A stretch of DNA of 64,000 nucleotides from Arbacia lixula (Eukaryota; Echinodermata; Echinoidea; Arbacioida; Arbaciidae): contig OZ022577.1 in assembly GCA_963669155.1 (NCBI GenBank), positions 13,130,715 through 13,194,714 of the forward strand. Reading direction: 5' to 3'. The position numbers and the translations under genes were made by a program. Below are positions 25,002 to 36,400 of the stretch, in pieces. The first letter of the stretch is position 1. Every line of letters begins with the position of its first letter. The notes under the pieces are model-generated. The model saw only the letters and a list, made by a program, of their open reading frames with translations, was not told the origin of the DNA and did no database searches.

Positions 25002-25085
25002 GCGTTAGGATGCGCGTTAATTAGGACGCGCATTATGACGCGCGTTTAATTAGGACGCGCATTATGACGCGCGTTTGGACGCGTA
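25002..25085 (+). repeat. 30-bp GCGC-rich tandem repeat
   Basis: TTAATTAGGACGCGC followed by ATTATGACGCGCG occurs twice in tandem, flanked by partial units. It is very CpG-dense in an otherwise CpG-poor intron. Confidence 0.88.
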
Positions 25086-25352
25086 AATGGGAGCTGATAG
25101 TCCGAGTGTAACGCACTTTTATTTCGCTCGTACTCAAAATATTAATCACGCATTAGGACTGTGAGGAGTGAAGAGATCAGTGAAACCAAAAAGTACTATC
25201 ACCTAGAGTGTAACGAACTTTTATTCTCAGGTGATCTGATAGGAAAAACTACGCCTCATCACGTGATCACCTCTTGACCAATCATATAGCAACATTCTTA
25301 GTATGTGGAATATAATAACTATTAATCATATGTTATGACAAATGAATATCAA

Positions 25353-25565
25353 CTAGAAATGGCCTAGTGGTTAAGTTGCAGCAGGTTAACTCTACCTCAG
25401 TCCAAGATGTCTTTCCTGACTTGTTTTTAGTTCATTTACAGGATGAAGCATTTCAGTTTTACTACTGGGCATATGCCTAAAATCAATTTTCTAACTGGAA
25501 TTAACTCAGAAAGACCTTTCACTAAAATGGGACATTTATCAACATTAATAATAATAATAATAATA
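25353..25565 (+). mobile_element. tRNA-derived SINE, + strand, with AAT tail
   Basis: An A-box-like TGGCCTAGTGGTTAAG (25369-25384) is followed by a degraded tRNA-like body. The downstream segment TTACTACTGGGCATATGCCT..ATTTTC..CCTTTCACTAAAATGGG is the complement of the array unit at 20.8 kb. It ends in (AAT)n, a typical SINE 3' tail. Not a functional tRNA gene. Confidence 0.75.
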
Positions 25566-27164
25566 CATTGTATTTCATGACAAGAAAAAAAGAAGTATAA
25601 TTGGTGTTGTACGAAAGGTTATTGACTCAATTGATTCATTTTTAAAGAGATGCATATGTGGAGCTTGGAACTGTAAAATGTATTTGATTTGTTTCAAAGA
25701 TTCAAGGAGACCAATGATTATGTTTAATATAACAAATATCCACTATCGAATGAAATCATTCTAAAACTACAGGGTAGGATACCATCATTTGCTTTCAAAA
25801 ATAAAAGACAAATCAACGTTCATACCCCAACATATTGAGTAAAGAACCTTTAAGCAAATACTGGGCAATATTGTGTGAATACAACTTCAGTGGTTTGTGG
25901 TGTATAGTGCCATAAAAATGAGCAATGAATAGGAGTAGCAATGCTTTCTGTTTGTTATGTATTGGGGCAGGATGCAGTTCGTTGCCAGAGTAAATGACTT
26001 GTGGTACCTCCTTTATTCAGAGTGATAAAAGGTTCAAATAGAGAGATAAAAATCAGCCATTAGCTAAGTCCTCCCCATTCATAAATGAGTTGTATTTCAA
26101 TTTTTGATTTTATTTCTTTTCCCGATTTCAAAAGTTGTGATTTGTACTCAGTAATATTTGGACACACTTAATGACTTTATTGAATCAACTGTATAGTCGT
26201 ATATAGTAGTAAGTACTGCACTTCATGTACTCTTTGAAAACTACTTGATCATATCTCCCATGGAAGTGCATTTGAAGTAAAACAGGAAATATTTTGTTGC
26301 AAGTGTCTATTGGGAGACATATCGAAATGAATTAAAAAACTGTAAAATGTTGTTGAAGATATAATTGTACATAGTAGGTTGCAGCAGACATGCAAATGTA
26401 GTGTCCCAGTAAGTAAGGGGGTTTGTGAAAGCTACAGAACTAAATATACAAAGGTCAGTTCATTTGCCTCATCTTTTCTGACAGTATGATATATGTCAGG
26501 ACACTGTGAACTGACATTTACTTGAGTTGAGGGATGGTTAGCTGGTCCAAAGACAATGCCTATGGCACTTTGTCTTGACCTCAGATGAGGAGAAGTAAAT
26601 TGCTTTAAAGGTGGTGTCTGTATAGACTACTGCAAGTCTTTACATCAACTGACATTTTGTGTTATTACTTCTGCACCAAGGGGATAGACTGGTATAGGGT
26701 ATGGGGTTCCTGGTCTGTAAAAGAAGATAGGAAGAGTAGATTGCTGTAATTCTTGCCCAGGAGACAAACTTGAAGTCCATCCCTCGGGTTGTTGCGTGTC
26801 CACTGAGGTTTAGGGAGGACAAAGGAAGCAGTCCAGATGTGTGGTGTGGTAGAGAGGGGTGTTCAAGAAGTGGGATAAACGGTGAAGAGTAGCCCAAGGA
26901 GTTAAGAAAAAAAAAGATAATAAGATATGACATCACTGCTGTTCAGGTCAAGTTTATTGATTTCTTCATTTTGAGAACTCTCTTTTGCTGTTCCTGTTCA
27001 CAGCTCCCTCCAAGCTGCTTGTGTTTAATCTGAGAATGAGTCTGATGGCTCTTGGTAGTGTGTCCTCATAAGGTGAGACTGCTGAGGGGGTTGGGTCAGG
27101 GGGTCAAGCAAATGTCACTGGCATCAGGAGGAATTGAGAGGGAGACCAGCAAGAAAGAAAACAC

Positions 27165-28690
27165 CACTGGTCCTTGGTGGATTTTACTCCAGTCAATGAA
27201 CAGGCTCATGAAACAAGGATTACCCCCACCCTCCCCCTGGCAAAGCTCTGTTCACATTACTCTTGATCTTGGTGGATTTTACTCCAGTTAATGGCTGGCT
27301 CATGAAACAGGATTACCCCACCCTCCCCATGGCAAGGCTCTGTTCACATTGTTCTAGATCTTGGTGGATTTTACTCCAGTCAATGAACAGGCTCATAAAA
27401 CAGGGATTACCCCCACCCTTTCCCTGGCAAGGCTCTGTTCACATTATTCTAGATCTTGGTGGATTTTACTCCAGTCAATGAACAGGCTCATGAAACAGGG
27501 ATTACCCCCACCCTTCCCCTGGCAAGGCTCTGTTCACATTATTCTAGATCTTGGTGGATATTACTCCAGTCAATGGACAAGCTCATGAAAAAAGATTACC
27601 CCCACCCTCCCCTGGCAAGGCTCTGTTCACATTGCTCTAGATCTTGGTGGATTTTACTCCAGTAAAAGGATAAGCTCATCAAACAGGATTACCCCCACCC
27701 TTCCCCTGGCAAGGCTCTGTTCACATTACTCTTGATCTTGGTGGATTTTACTCCAGTTAATGGCTGGCTCATGAAACAGGATTACCCCACCCTCCCCATG
27801 GCAAGGCTCTGTTCACATTGTTCTAGATCTTGGTGGATTTTACTCCAGTCAATGAACAGGCTCATCAAACAGGATTACCCCCACCCTTCCCCTGGCAAGG
27901 CTCTGTTCACATTTCTCTTGATCTTGGTGGATTTAATTCCAGTCAGTGGGTAGGCTCATGAAACAGGATTACCCCACCCTCCCCCTGGCAAGGCTCTGTT
28001 CACATTACTCTAAACCATACTGGATTTAACTCCAGTCAATGGATAGGCTCATGAAACTGGATTACCCCCACCCTCCCCTGGCAAGGCTCTGTTCACATTA
28101 CTCTAGATCTTAGTGGATTTAACTCCAGTCAAAGGATAGGCTCATGAAACAGGATTACCCCCACCCTCCCCCGGCAAGGCTCTGTTCACATTACTCTAGA
28201 TCTTAGTGGATTTAACTCCAGTCAATGAACAGGCTCATGAAACAGGATTACCCCACCCTCCCCTGGCAAGGCTCTGTTCACATTACTCTAGAACTTGGTT
28301 AATTTTACTCCAGTCAAATGATAAGCTCATCAAACAGGATTACCCCCCCCCCCCCCCCCCACCCTCCCCCTGGCAAGGCTCTGTTCACATTACTCTAGAC
28401 CCTAATGGATTTCACTCCAGCCAATGGACCACTTCATCTATCAGGATTACCTCCACACTCTTGCAAGGCTCTGTTCACATTACTCTAGACCCTACTGGAT
28501 TTTAATCCAGTCAATGGACTAGCCCATCTAACAGGATTAACCCACAAGGGTTTCTTCTTACAAGTCTAGTCCTTGCTGGATTGTTCCTCAGTTGATGGAC
28601 TCGATCTTCAGACAGAATTAGCCTGGAAGGCTCTGTTCACATTCATACAGTCTTTTTGGATCTGATGGCAGGCAATGTACTGCTTCTTCA
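27165..28690 (+). repeat. ~95-bp minisatellite, about 15 units
   Basis: The unit holds CTTGGTGGATTTTACTCCAG, TCAATGAACAGGCTCATGAA, ACAGGATTACCCCCACCC and GGCAAGGCTCTGTTCACATT. The last motif occurs about 15 times at 92-105-bp spacing. Units degrade toward the 3' end (28440-28690). One unit contains a C run of about 18 (28346-28361). Overlapping ORFs here come from the repeat and are not genes. Confidence 0.95.
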
Positions 28691-29549
28691 AACAGAATTA
28701 AACTCCTTCCTCCTCTCAAGGCCCTTCTGAAGAACTGTTGCTGGGATGCACTAGGATTGAGACAGAAACATAACAACATCCAAAACAGTAGCATTGATCT
28801 TATAATCTGTACAAAATCAACAAGGTAGGTTAAAGAGATGAAATCTATAAATATTTGAACAGTCCTTATTCGCTCTCAAGCGTCAAAAGGCTTTGGATTC
28901 TGCAGTCAAATAGAAACTCTAAATAAGATAACTCTTAAAACTTAAATGAGATAACTCACACCTTCATGAAGCCTATCTAAGCTGTTTACACACCTCAATT
29001 GGCTTATTTTGCCTTGAATTTTTCCTTGTCTTGAATGAGTATATTCATGTTTTAGTGAGAGGATCAAATATCTTGACATACAGGGCAATTTTTCCAATTC
29101 TAAAACTTTAAACTATCAGCATTCTAATTTCCTCACTGAAACACTTGATTAGTCTTTGTTTTCAGAATATACTTGAGTTATTTCTCATGCAGGATTGCTC
29201 AACTTTTAGTTGATTGTGCTGTTATTCAAACCATCAATACCTTTTGCCCTTAGGATGGAAAAAACCTACAACATTGAATTTAAATGGTAAATGACAATTG
29301 TGTTTTGACTAAATATTGATTTCAAAACTTGGATATATCTGTTCTTGCTGTTGTTTTATATTTTTTTATATGGCAGTCAGTCAAAATGGACTATTTCAGT
29401 CATTTTAATTTTATTATGTACGTGGAACTTTTGTAATGTGAGTTCTATGATGTGGAATGTGATATTATATTTCCCCCCCCCCAAGCACTGCTGCAATGCA
29501 ACAAAATCTGAATACATGGACTAGATATTCAGCACTGTTTTCTCTTCTC

Positions 29550-29551
29550 TC

Positions 29552-29612
<61 letters not shown>

Positions 29613-29865
29613 AAGAGAGAAAGAGAGAGATATAGAGAGAAAGAGAGAGAGAGAGAGAGAGTGCGAGAGGGATGGTGGGATGGAGAGATGGAGGGGGAGA
29701 GGGAAGGAGAGGGGGAGGGAGGGATGGTGGGAAGGGAGGGAGATGGAGAGAGAAAGGGGGAGGGGAGGGGGGGGAGAAAGAGAGAGGGGGAGGGAGGAGG
29801 GTGAGAGAGAGAGCGAGAGAGAGAGTTATAGAGATAGAGAGAGAGAGATAGAGAGAGAAAGAAGT
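29550..29865 (+). repeat. GA/GGGA purine-rich microsatellite
   Basis: Pure (GA)n for about 50 bases, then GA and GGGA mixtures. ORFs of E/R on + and S/L/P on - are artefacts. Confidence 0.95.
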
Positions 29866-31063
29866 TATGAAGAATAGTTTGTGGGGTCTAGACTTAATTG
29901 TTGTTGCAGCAAGCAGAAGAATGAAGATGCCACATCCTAGAATTGGGGGGGGGGGGCTTTGTATCAAGCTGTTTGTAAGCTACAAACAACTTTATGCACG
30001 ACTAGTGACCTGTTCTTGTGCTAAATCAGATTCTCAATGATTTTGAATCCCATCAGCTCATGTTGAACTCTCTCCTTTGTAAATGGAAATCCTTGTTGCT
30101 AACAAGCATCTGAATACAGATTACGATTTGTCAAATTTGATTAGAATTTTTGAAAATTTACCCCCACTATGTTATAACAGGAAAAAATTGATGTATCTCA
30201 TTTAGCATGAGATTAGGTAACCAGCCATGCGTTTAGGTAACCAGCCGTGCGTAAAGTCGTTCTAACAGCTTGGTGAAACACCCCTTGGTGAAATCACAGT
30301 CTAAAGTTCTGCCCTAACTGGAGCCCCATTTGAGGCCCGTTTTGGTGATGAATTTTTGTTCTCCATTTGTGGGATAATTTGTAATGTTGTTTTCTTCATG
30401 TTGTAGAGCTTTAATGTTACCACAAAATATACTGTGCTACTAAAAATATTGTTCCACTTGGCTTTTATGATGGTAACGTTAAGTGTACATTAATTTCAAG
30501 CACAGTAAGACCATTTCTGCAGCAACATTCCACCAGTGCTCACAGCTGCCTAGTACCAACGTGTACTGTGGTATTAAGACTTCTTTCAGTGACGGATATA
30601 CAATGTCTAGTAAAATCCTTCTTAAAAAGCAACTTTTCTCAGAACAAGTCTCACAAATCTGATCAACATCTATAGCTAAACAATAGAGCTACTGATTGCA
30701 CATATCAACAACGTTCAAATATAATGAAAAAGTACTTAAAACAGACTTGAAACAAGCTTAGGCTGGTACGTTTCTTGGAACCAGCAGGTCCCGTAGTAAG
30801 CAGGTTGATGATAAAGACATGACCTAATAAACTCCTGATGAGTGAGATTGAGGTTAAATAAACATTTGTTCTAATTTCACAGACATGTCTATCTTAGCAA
30901 ATATCTTAAAGCTACAAAATCTACTTGTGTCAATATGTTTAGTACGCGCATGATAATTAAGCATTTAAAACAATTTAGGGTGGGACTCTATCAGTTCTTC
31001 ATAAACCCCAAAGACCAAATCCTGGTGTAATAACCATGATGATAAATAGTCAAAATTGTATAA

Positions 31064-31174
31064 CAATCTTTGTTAGAATGAAGTTGCAAAATGGCATACT
31101 TATTTCTGATCTGGGAAAACAACCCTGATCGGAAAATGATATGCTATTTTGCAACTTCACTTTCATTAAGATTG
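31064..31174. repeat. ~110-bp imperfect foldback
   Basis: CAATCTTTGTTAGAATGAAG..TTGCAAAATGGCATA pairs with ATATGCTATTTTGCAACTTC..CATTAAGATTG. Confidence 0.75.
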
Positions 31175-33482
31175 TCCTAAAATGTTGTGTATACTGTTAG
31201 AAGTCACAGCTTTGCTCTGAAATGGCAAAATAGTGCACTATTTGGTCTGGAAATTGCCCCGTGAAATCTTAACCTAGTTTGCAAAATAGCGGGCTTCGGT
31301 CCGGCCTCATCAGGCTGAACTCACTTCAGATGATGTCATAAGTTTGTCGAACACAGCAGCATGCAGCAGACTTCAAACTGTATTATGTAATAGCAGTATA
31401 AGGATAGGATCAAGGCTTATCAGCTGTGGTGTGGGAGGGTAAAATAACCCACTGTTTGCAGGTTGATACTACACATTGATATGTAATAATGAACTTAAGA
31501 CTGAGCAGAGAAGGATAGGCCAAGCCATACACACTGAAAACGATTACAGAAAAATCAACAGGACAAAAGTCACTGTGGAGATATATAGTTTACCCTTGGA
31601 AAATATTCTGCTCTATGTTCTTTTACATATGTACGTTTAAACCATGATTGTTTATTCATAATCATGACTCTTATCAGTTTATCACTAGGGTATTTGTTGG
31701 AGGCAGTAGTCATGTCGGTCCTTCACATATTATTTGTTTTTCCAGTCTGCACTTTTATGATGCAGCTCTTAGTCTTCTTGTGGGTTATGTGTGTGGGAGT
31801 GTATGTAGGATGGGGAGTTATGTCATCTTGTAAATAGTCTGATGCCACTTGTGTCATTCAGCAATTTATCTTGCAAATAATTAAATAAATGAGCTTACTT
31901 GGCATTTTGCAGCACCTGTATTTGTCTGAGATGGTAACGTTTATTTAGTGCCAGTATTTAGCCAAATGTAAAACATGTGTACAATGGTAATGTGAGCTTG
32001 AGCACACATCATTATTATTGAATAAGCACTCTCAAACCTCAGCCTAGATGTTCACTCATTGTATACCAGGCTAAATGCTCTCTGCGATGTCTTAAGTCTT
32101 GATGGTAAAATAACCCACAAGTGGCATGTCAAGGGTAAATCAACATATATATGCAGTCACATTGAATTTTCAATCAAAATTATTGCATAGGAATGCACGT
32201 GAATAATGAAGGAAACAAATTACATGCAAAAATTAAGTATCTGATAAACTCACTAATCATTCCACCTCTTTCTACCACCTTAGAACTTCTTTCTCCTTAG
32301 TTCCTCCATATAAATTAGCTCATGCATATTTGTTTTTAACATACCATCTTTGTAGTCAACCCTCTCTCTATAAAGAGGCTCATCTTTTGTAATGTCAGTT
32401 CTGTAACATTCTGCACAAGTTTGTTGCATGTCATGTAATTAGAACAATGGCATAAAGCACAGAGTCGAACTCATGTTGTGGTCTTCTTGTGCATCATAAG
32501 TCAAATATTGTGTTGTGCAATCAAGGATTCATTTCTCTTTACACAATATCTCATATTTTGCCATGGTCTCAGCTTCCACTTGTGTTTTTACATCATTCAT
32601 GTTTGATAAAAGAAGCTTCAACATATAATCATATTTGTATAGAAATGACATTCTATGTACCGAGGCCTGGTTTGAATGCAGCTCCGCCTTATCACAATGT
32701 TTAAACTTGAATGTTTGGGCTGTTCAAACTTGAATGACATTGGGTTTAAATCCTCTGACAATTGGAAGGGATAGGATAGACTCTTGACGAATTTGTCATA
32801 TCCTTGGAGAACAATAAATATTCACCTGTCACCCCTCCAGTAAAAGTTTTGGACCCTCTTGAGCATTGGTTGAGATAATATTTGTCTAGTAATCCAAATC
32901 TGACTCTGTGTTTGACTGATCATGGATGATTTGTTGTTGAACTTTGATCAAATGAAAGGACAGGGCTGGGACTTGGTAGGGTGGTAGTGTAGGGATGGAG
33001 AGCAAGGAATTTTTATTGGCTGGGTAGTTTGTTCCTTATTGTAAATGTCTGGAGTCACTAGACAGATTTATAGGTTTAACCTGGACACTGCTCATGTGTA
33101 TATTTGATATACAGGAGTTATTGAGCTGGCTGACCAAAGTAATTGTGTCATAGCTGACAAACAAGACCATGGGAAGGGACAGAAAGCTATGTAACTGATT
33201 GCAAGTTTTTGGAAGCCTGTGTCAGTAAACTGAGGTAAACATAGTACAGCGTTGCGAATCAGGGATAAAGAGATTGGCCTTGTCGTGATCGTAAGTCACA
33301 CAAACAAAATATACCAAATGCTTAATTGTGATTGGCTGACAGCCTGTATGAAACTGATTGGAGGTGCTTTTGATCGAATGCAAAGTTAAAGGTAGTGCAT
33401 GCATCCCTTTTGCAGATGGATAAACTGTAAAACATTGCATGAGGCTGAAAACGTGTAATGTACAGTTTGTGAAATAGGAAAC

Positions 33483-33953
33483 TTAACCTGTTCTTTACTG
33501 AGACTGCATACACTACAGCTCAAAGGAATTGGCATAGGGAAAGGGAAAGGGAAGAAAGGGAAGGAGCCGCAGTTTTAAACCGTGGTATATTTTGTCCAGT
33601 TCAGCATGAAATACGGTGCTTTAGCCTAAAATGCATCATGTTTCATGCTGAACTAGACAAAATATACCACGGTTTAAAACTGTGGCTCCTACCCTTTTTT
33701 CCCTTTCCCTTTTCCTATGCCAATTCCTTTGAGCTGTAGTGTGGATTTTTTCCACTCAGATACTAAGCAGTACAACTCCCATACAATCTGCTATTCGGAG
33801 GATAGACAACAGGCTATGAATAAACTTCTAATACTTTTTGATAAATTATTAAGCCACACCTCTTTGGTTACTGCAGTTTCATGGCAAATTTTGATATACT
33901 AACTGGATCATGGATCCCAAAGCCCAAACATCTAACCGTGAGCAGTGGGTTAA
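33483..33953 (+). mobile_element. TTAA MITE (piggyBac-like termini), copy 3, interrupted
   Basis: The left end TTAACCTGTTCTTTACTGAG and right end GTGAGCAGTGGGTTAA match copies 1 and 2. The element is split by the 231-bp foldback MITE at 33511-33741; without it the host would be 240 bp, the normal family length. Confidence 0.84.
33511..33741 (+). mobile_element. foldback MITE (TA family) nested inside a TTAA MITE
   Basis: A 231-bp hairpin from CACTACAGCTC to GAGCTGTAGTG, the same family as 772 and 18082. It interrupts the TTAA MITE spanning 33483-33953: host sequence ...ACTGAGACTGCATA precedes it and TGGATTTTTTCCACTCAG resumes after it. The right-hand TA has become TG. The insertion is therefore younger than its host. 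Confidence 0.9.
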
Positions 33954-34430
33954 CAATCATGTGCCATATAATTCACACACAGCATTTTGTTTCTCAGGCT
34001 CAGCTTTGTATTCATATGCCACTTCAGGGAAATTGCATATACCATGAGCAAAAAGAAAGGAAAACCTTGCCATTTTCCCACATGATCATATATTATCACA
34101 TTATCATATTGAGGCTCTTATTTAGAGTGTAATTCATTTTGTTTGAGCATGTGTTATAAATACCTGATTGTGTTTTTTTTGTGATGCATAGTAGGTTTAC
34201 CAGAACAACACACACAAAACGTCAGCCTATTTGCTTGTGTGTGGGCTCTCTCAGCTGACTTAGCACTATACACAAAAGTTTGGTAGTCCAATTTTATGAC
34301 CCTTCATATATCCGTTGTGATTTCAAACGTTTTAAAAACATTAATGTCCACTTGTGTGTGGTATTACAAAGCTGTATTGGGGAGTTGCATCTCCAAGGGC
34401 CACGAACTCCTCCCTTTGTTATAACAATAA

Positions 34431-34885
34431 CCCCGTTCATATACACCACCGATCCGCGAAAAAGGCGCAACATTTGCGGCAATTTTGCCGATGCATTACC
34501 GATAGCTGCGTATATGAACGGGAATCGCTCAAATAATGCGGTATTTGCTTCCTCCTTTTTTGCGCTTATTTTGCGGCTATTTCGCGGATCGAGACCTAGT
34601 AATAATACCGCAATATTGCGGTAAGCGAATCTTATAAACTGCGTCCGCAAAATAGGCGTAAATGTTGCGCCTTTAGCATCGCGCTCTGGCATGTTGGTCG
34701 CTAATCCTACCGCTCGTATGGCTGAGCGGAGCATGTCACCTTTGGTTTGGAGAGAGTCCAGCTGTCCAAAACACCGCAACATTACGGTTTTGGGGGTGTA
34801 TATGAACGGTGCTTTTGCGGCTCGCTGGAAACTTGCTTACCGATGTACATCGGTAATAATAGCGGTATATGGTATATGAACGGGG
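34431..34885 (+). mobile_element. CpG-rich inverted-repeat element, 455 bp
   Basis: CCCCGTTCATATAC at left and GTATATGAACGGGG at right form inverted ends. The interior repeats the GTTCATATAC end motif in both orientations (about 34509 and 34797) and is rich in CCGCAATATTGCGG-like CpG palindromes. A diverged inverted copy lies at 49611-50051. No transposase; the 162-codon minus-strand ORF has no recognised motif and could be a remnant or chance. Confidence 0.83.
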
Positions 34886-34898
34886 CTTTTGAGGGATT

Positions 34899-35097
34899 GA
34901 GCCTTGCCTTTCTTCTAGACTATTGGACATTTGTCAACCAAACTGCTCACTAATGGAATCTGACTGCAGTAGACTTATCATTGTGCATTTCCTATCTGGC
35001 TCCTCAATGAAACAATGACTAGTCTAAGAGCACTAGACCCTATTTTTTCAGATTGGATCAGAAATGCTTAAAGTCCAACAGGCTGGAAACCAGGCTA
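34899..35097 (-). mobile_element. AGCCTGG-family MITE, copy 5
   Basis: 199 bp ending CAACAGGCTGGAAACCAGGCTA; the left end GAGCCTTGCCTTTCTTCTAG is degraded. The interior CTAGTCTAAGAG sits in the opposite half from the same motif in copy 4, suggesting inverse orientation. It starts 13 bp after the CpG-rich element ending at 34885. Confidence 0.75.
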
Positions 35098-35399
35098 AGG
35101 TGATCCCTGTAATGTTTGTGTACTAATGCTGGTAACAGTCTAATCAACTGTCATAGAAAGAAAGGCTACACATTAAGTGATTACTCTCAATTAGGACTTT
35201 TATATCACCATCTTATTTACATAGCCACTATGTTGTTTTTCTTCTCGCAGTGCATACTTCTGATGGGTTTTCTGATTTGTACTGATTATTTCTGTAATGA
35301 TATATAAAAGAAGAATGAAGTATTATTCTTTTTACAATTTTTTTAAATGAAATGCTTCTGTACAAGAAATTAGGAGAAGTAACAAATGAGAGAGTGGAA

Positions 35400-35520
35400 T
35401 GTGGGTGGGGTGAGGTGCAAGGAAGGAAGAGGGAGAAAGAGAGAGAAGAAAAGGTAGATGAAGAGAAAGAAAGAAAGATAGAAAGTAAGCTGGGGAGGGG
35501 AAAAGAAAGAAAGAATAGCA
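35400..35520 (+). repeat. purine-rich low-complexity tract
   Basis: GGGA, GAAA and GAGA units; a second tract lies at 35862-35965. Confidence 0.85.
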
Positions 35521-36254
35521 GGTGTTAAATATTTAGGTTATTCCTAGATGGTTATGCATATGCTGTGATAGTACTTAGCTTAATCAAATTTACAGGAAAT
35601 CCAATGTATTCCTTCATGAGTTGATAATTACTGGTTATATTGCGTATAGAGTATGCTTAACAGTAAGAAATATTGATGACCACTTTCAGGTATGTTTAAT
35701 TTTGTTCACATTCATTTGTATTGGATATGTCACATGCAATTGCAGTTAATGATTCCCAACCATACATGTGTACATGTATAAAATGTTTGTAAGAATAATA
35801 CTTAACCCACATGGCATTTGACATATCCCATTAACGTTAAGACTGTCATGGAACATTACAGAGGAGGGCGAGGAAGAGGAGGAGGGTGAAAGGAAAAACA
35901 GAGGGCTGGTTTACAAAGAAGAAAAGAAAGTGATAGAGCAAGGAGGGGAGGGAGAGTGATTGAGAATGTGTAAGAGAACAGAAAGTTGAAGAGCTTTGTA
36001 ATGAACTTTGCAGAGGCGATAGATAGTGTCAGCGATTGTTTATATTGCATATGCAGACATGGGTGCAGCATCTCAGTCTTGCAACAAAACAGAACCTGCC
36101 CGCATGAAAGTTTCTTTCATGGCACGCTTATCTGCAACAGTCACCTTTTGATAGTTTTACAATCTGCTAAATTTTTAACCACAGGATTACATATGTTTAT
36201 ATTTTTCTTTATCTGCCTAGATGTGCTTTGAAATAATAAAAAGGAAGGCTAATT

Positions 36255-36400
36255 TATTTCCTTTTCCATGACCTACTGGACAGGTTGTTTCCTGAATTTG
36301 TCATTGAAGGGTTTTGAACTCAAGACTGTTGTGCTCTCTGTTTGGGCTCCAAGTTCAGACCGTTGCCCTTTCCACTTTCCAGTTCAACAGGGAAAACTTG
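36255..36400 (-). mobile_element. probable tRNA-derived SINE, minus strand
   Basis: The minus strand reads GTGGAAAGGGCAACGGTCTG (A-box-like), then GAGAGCACAACAGTC and a B-box-like TTGAGTTCAAAACCC at tRNA spacing (GGGTTTTGAACTCAAGACTG on +). It is degraded and has no intact cloverleaf. Confidence 0.5.

Noticed and set aside
27052..28505. Series of repetitive 70-100-codon ORFs resembling a repeat protein
   Set aside because: The ~95-bp period is not a multiple of three across the array, so the frame shifts from unit to unit; it is a minisatellite.
29496..29967. 148- and 102-codon ORFs on both strands
   Set aside because: They lie wholly in a GA microsatellite and encode only S/L/P or E/R runs.
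31283..31320. Second hammerhead-like motif on the minus strand (CTGATGAGG..GAAGC)
   Set aside because: The core has GAAG where GAAA is required, stem II is weak and no NUH with stem I partner is placed correctly.
34294..34782. 162-codon minus-strand ORF as a transposase
   Set aside because: It mostly covers the inverted-repeat element, crosses its boundary at 34431 and shows no catalytic motif.
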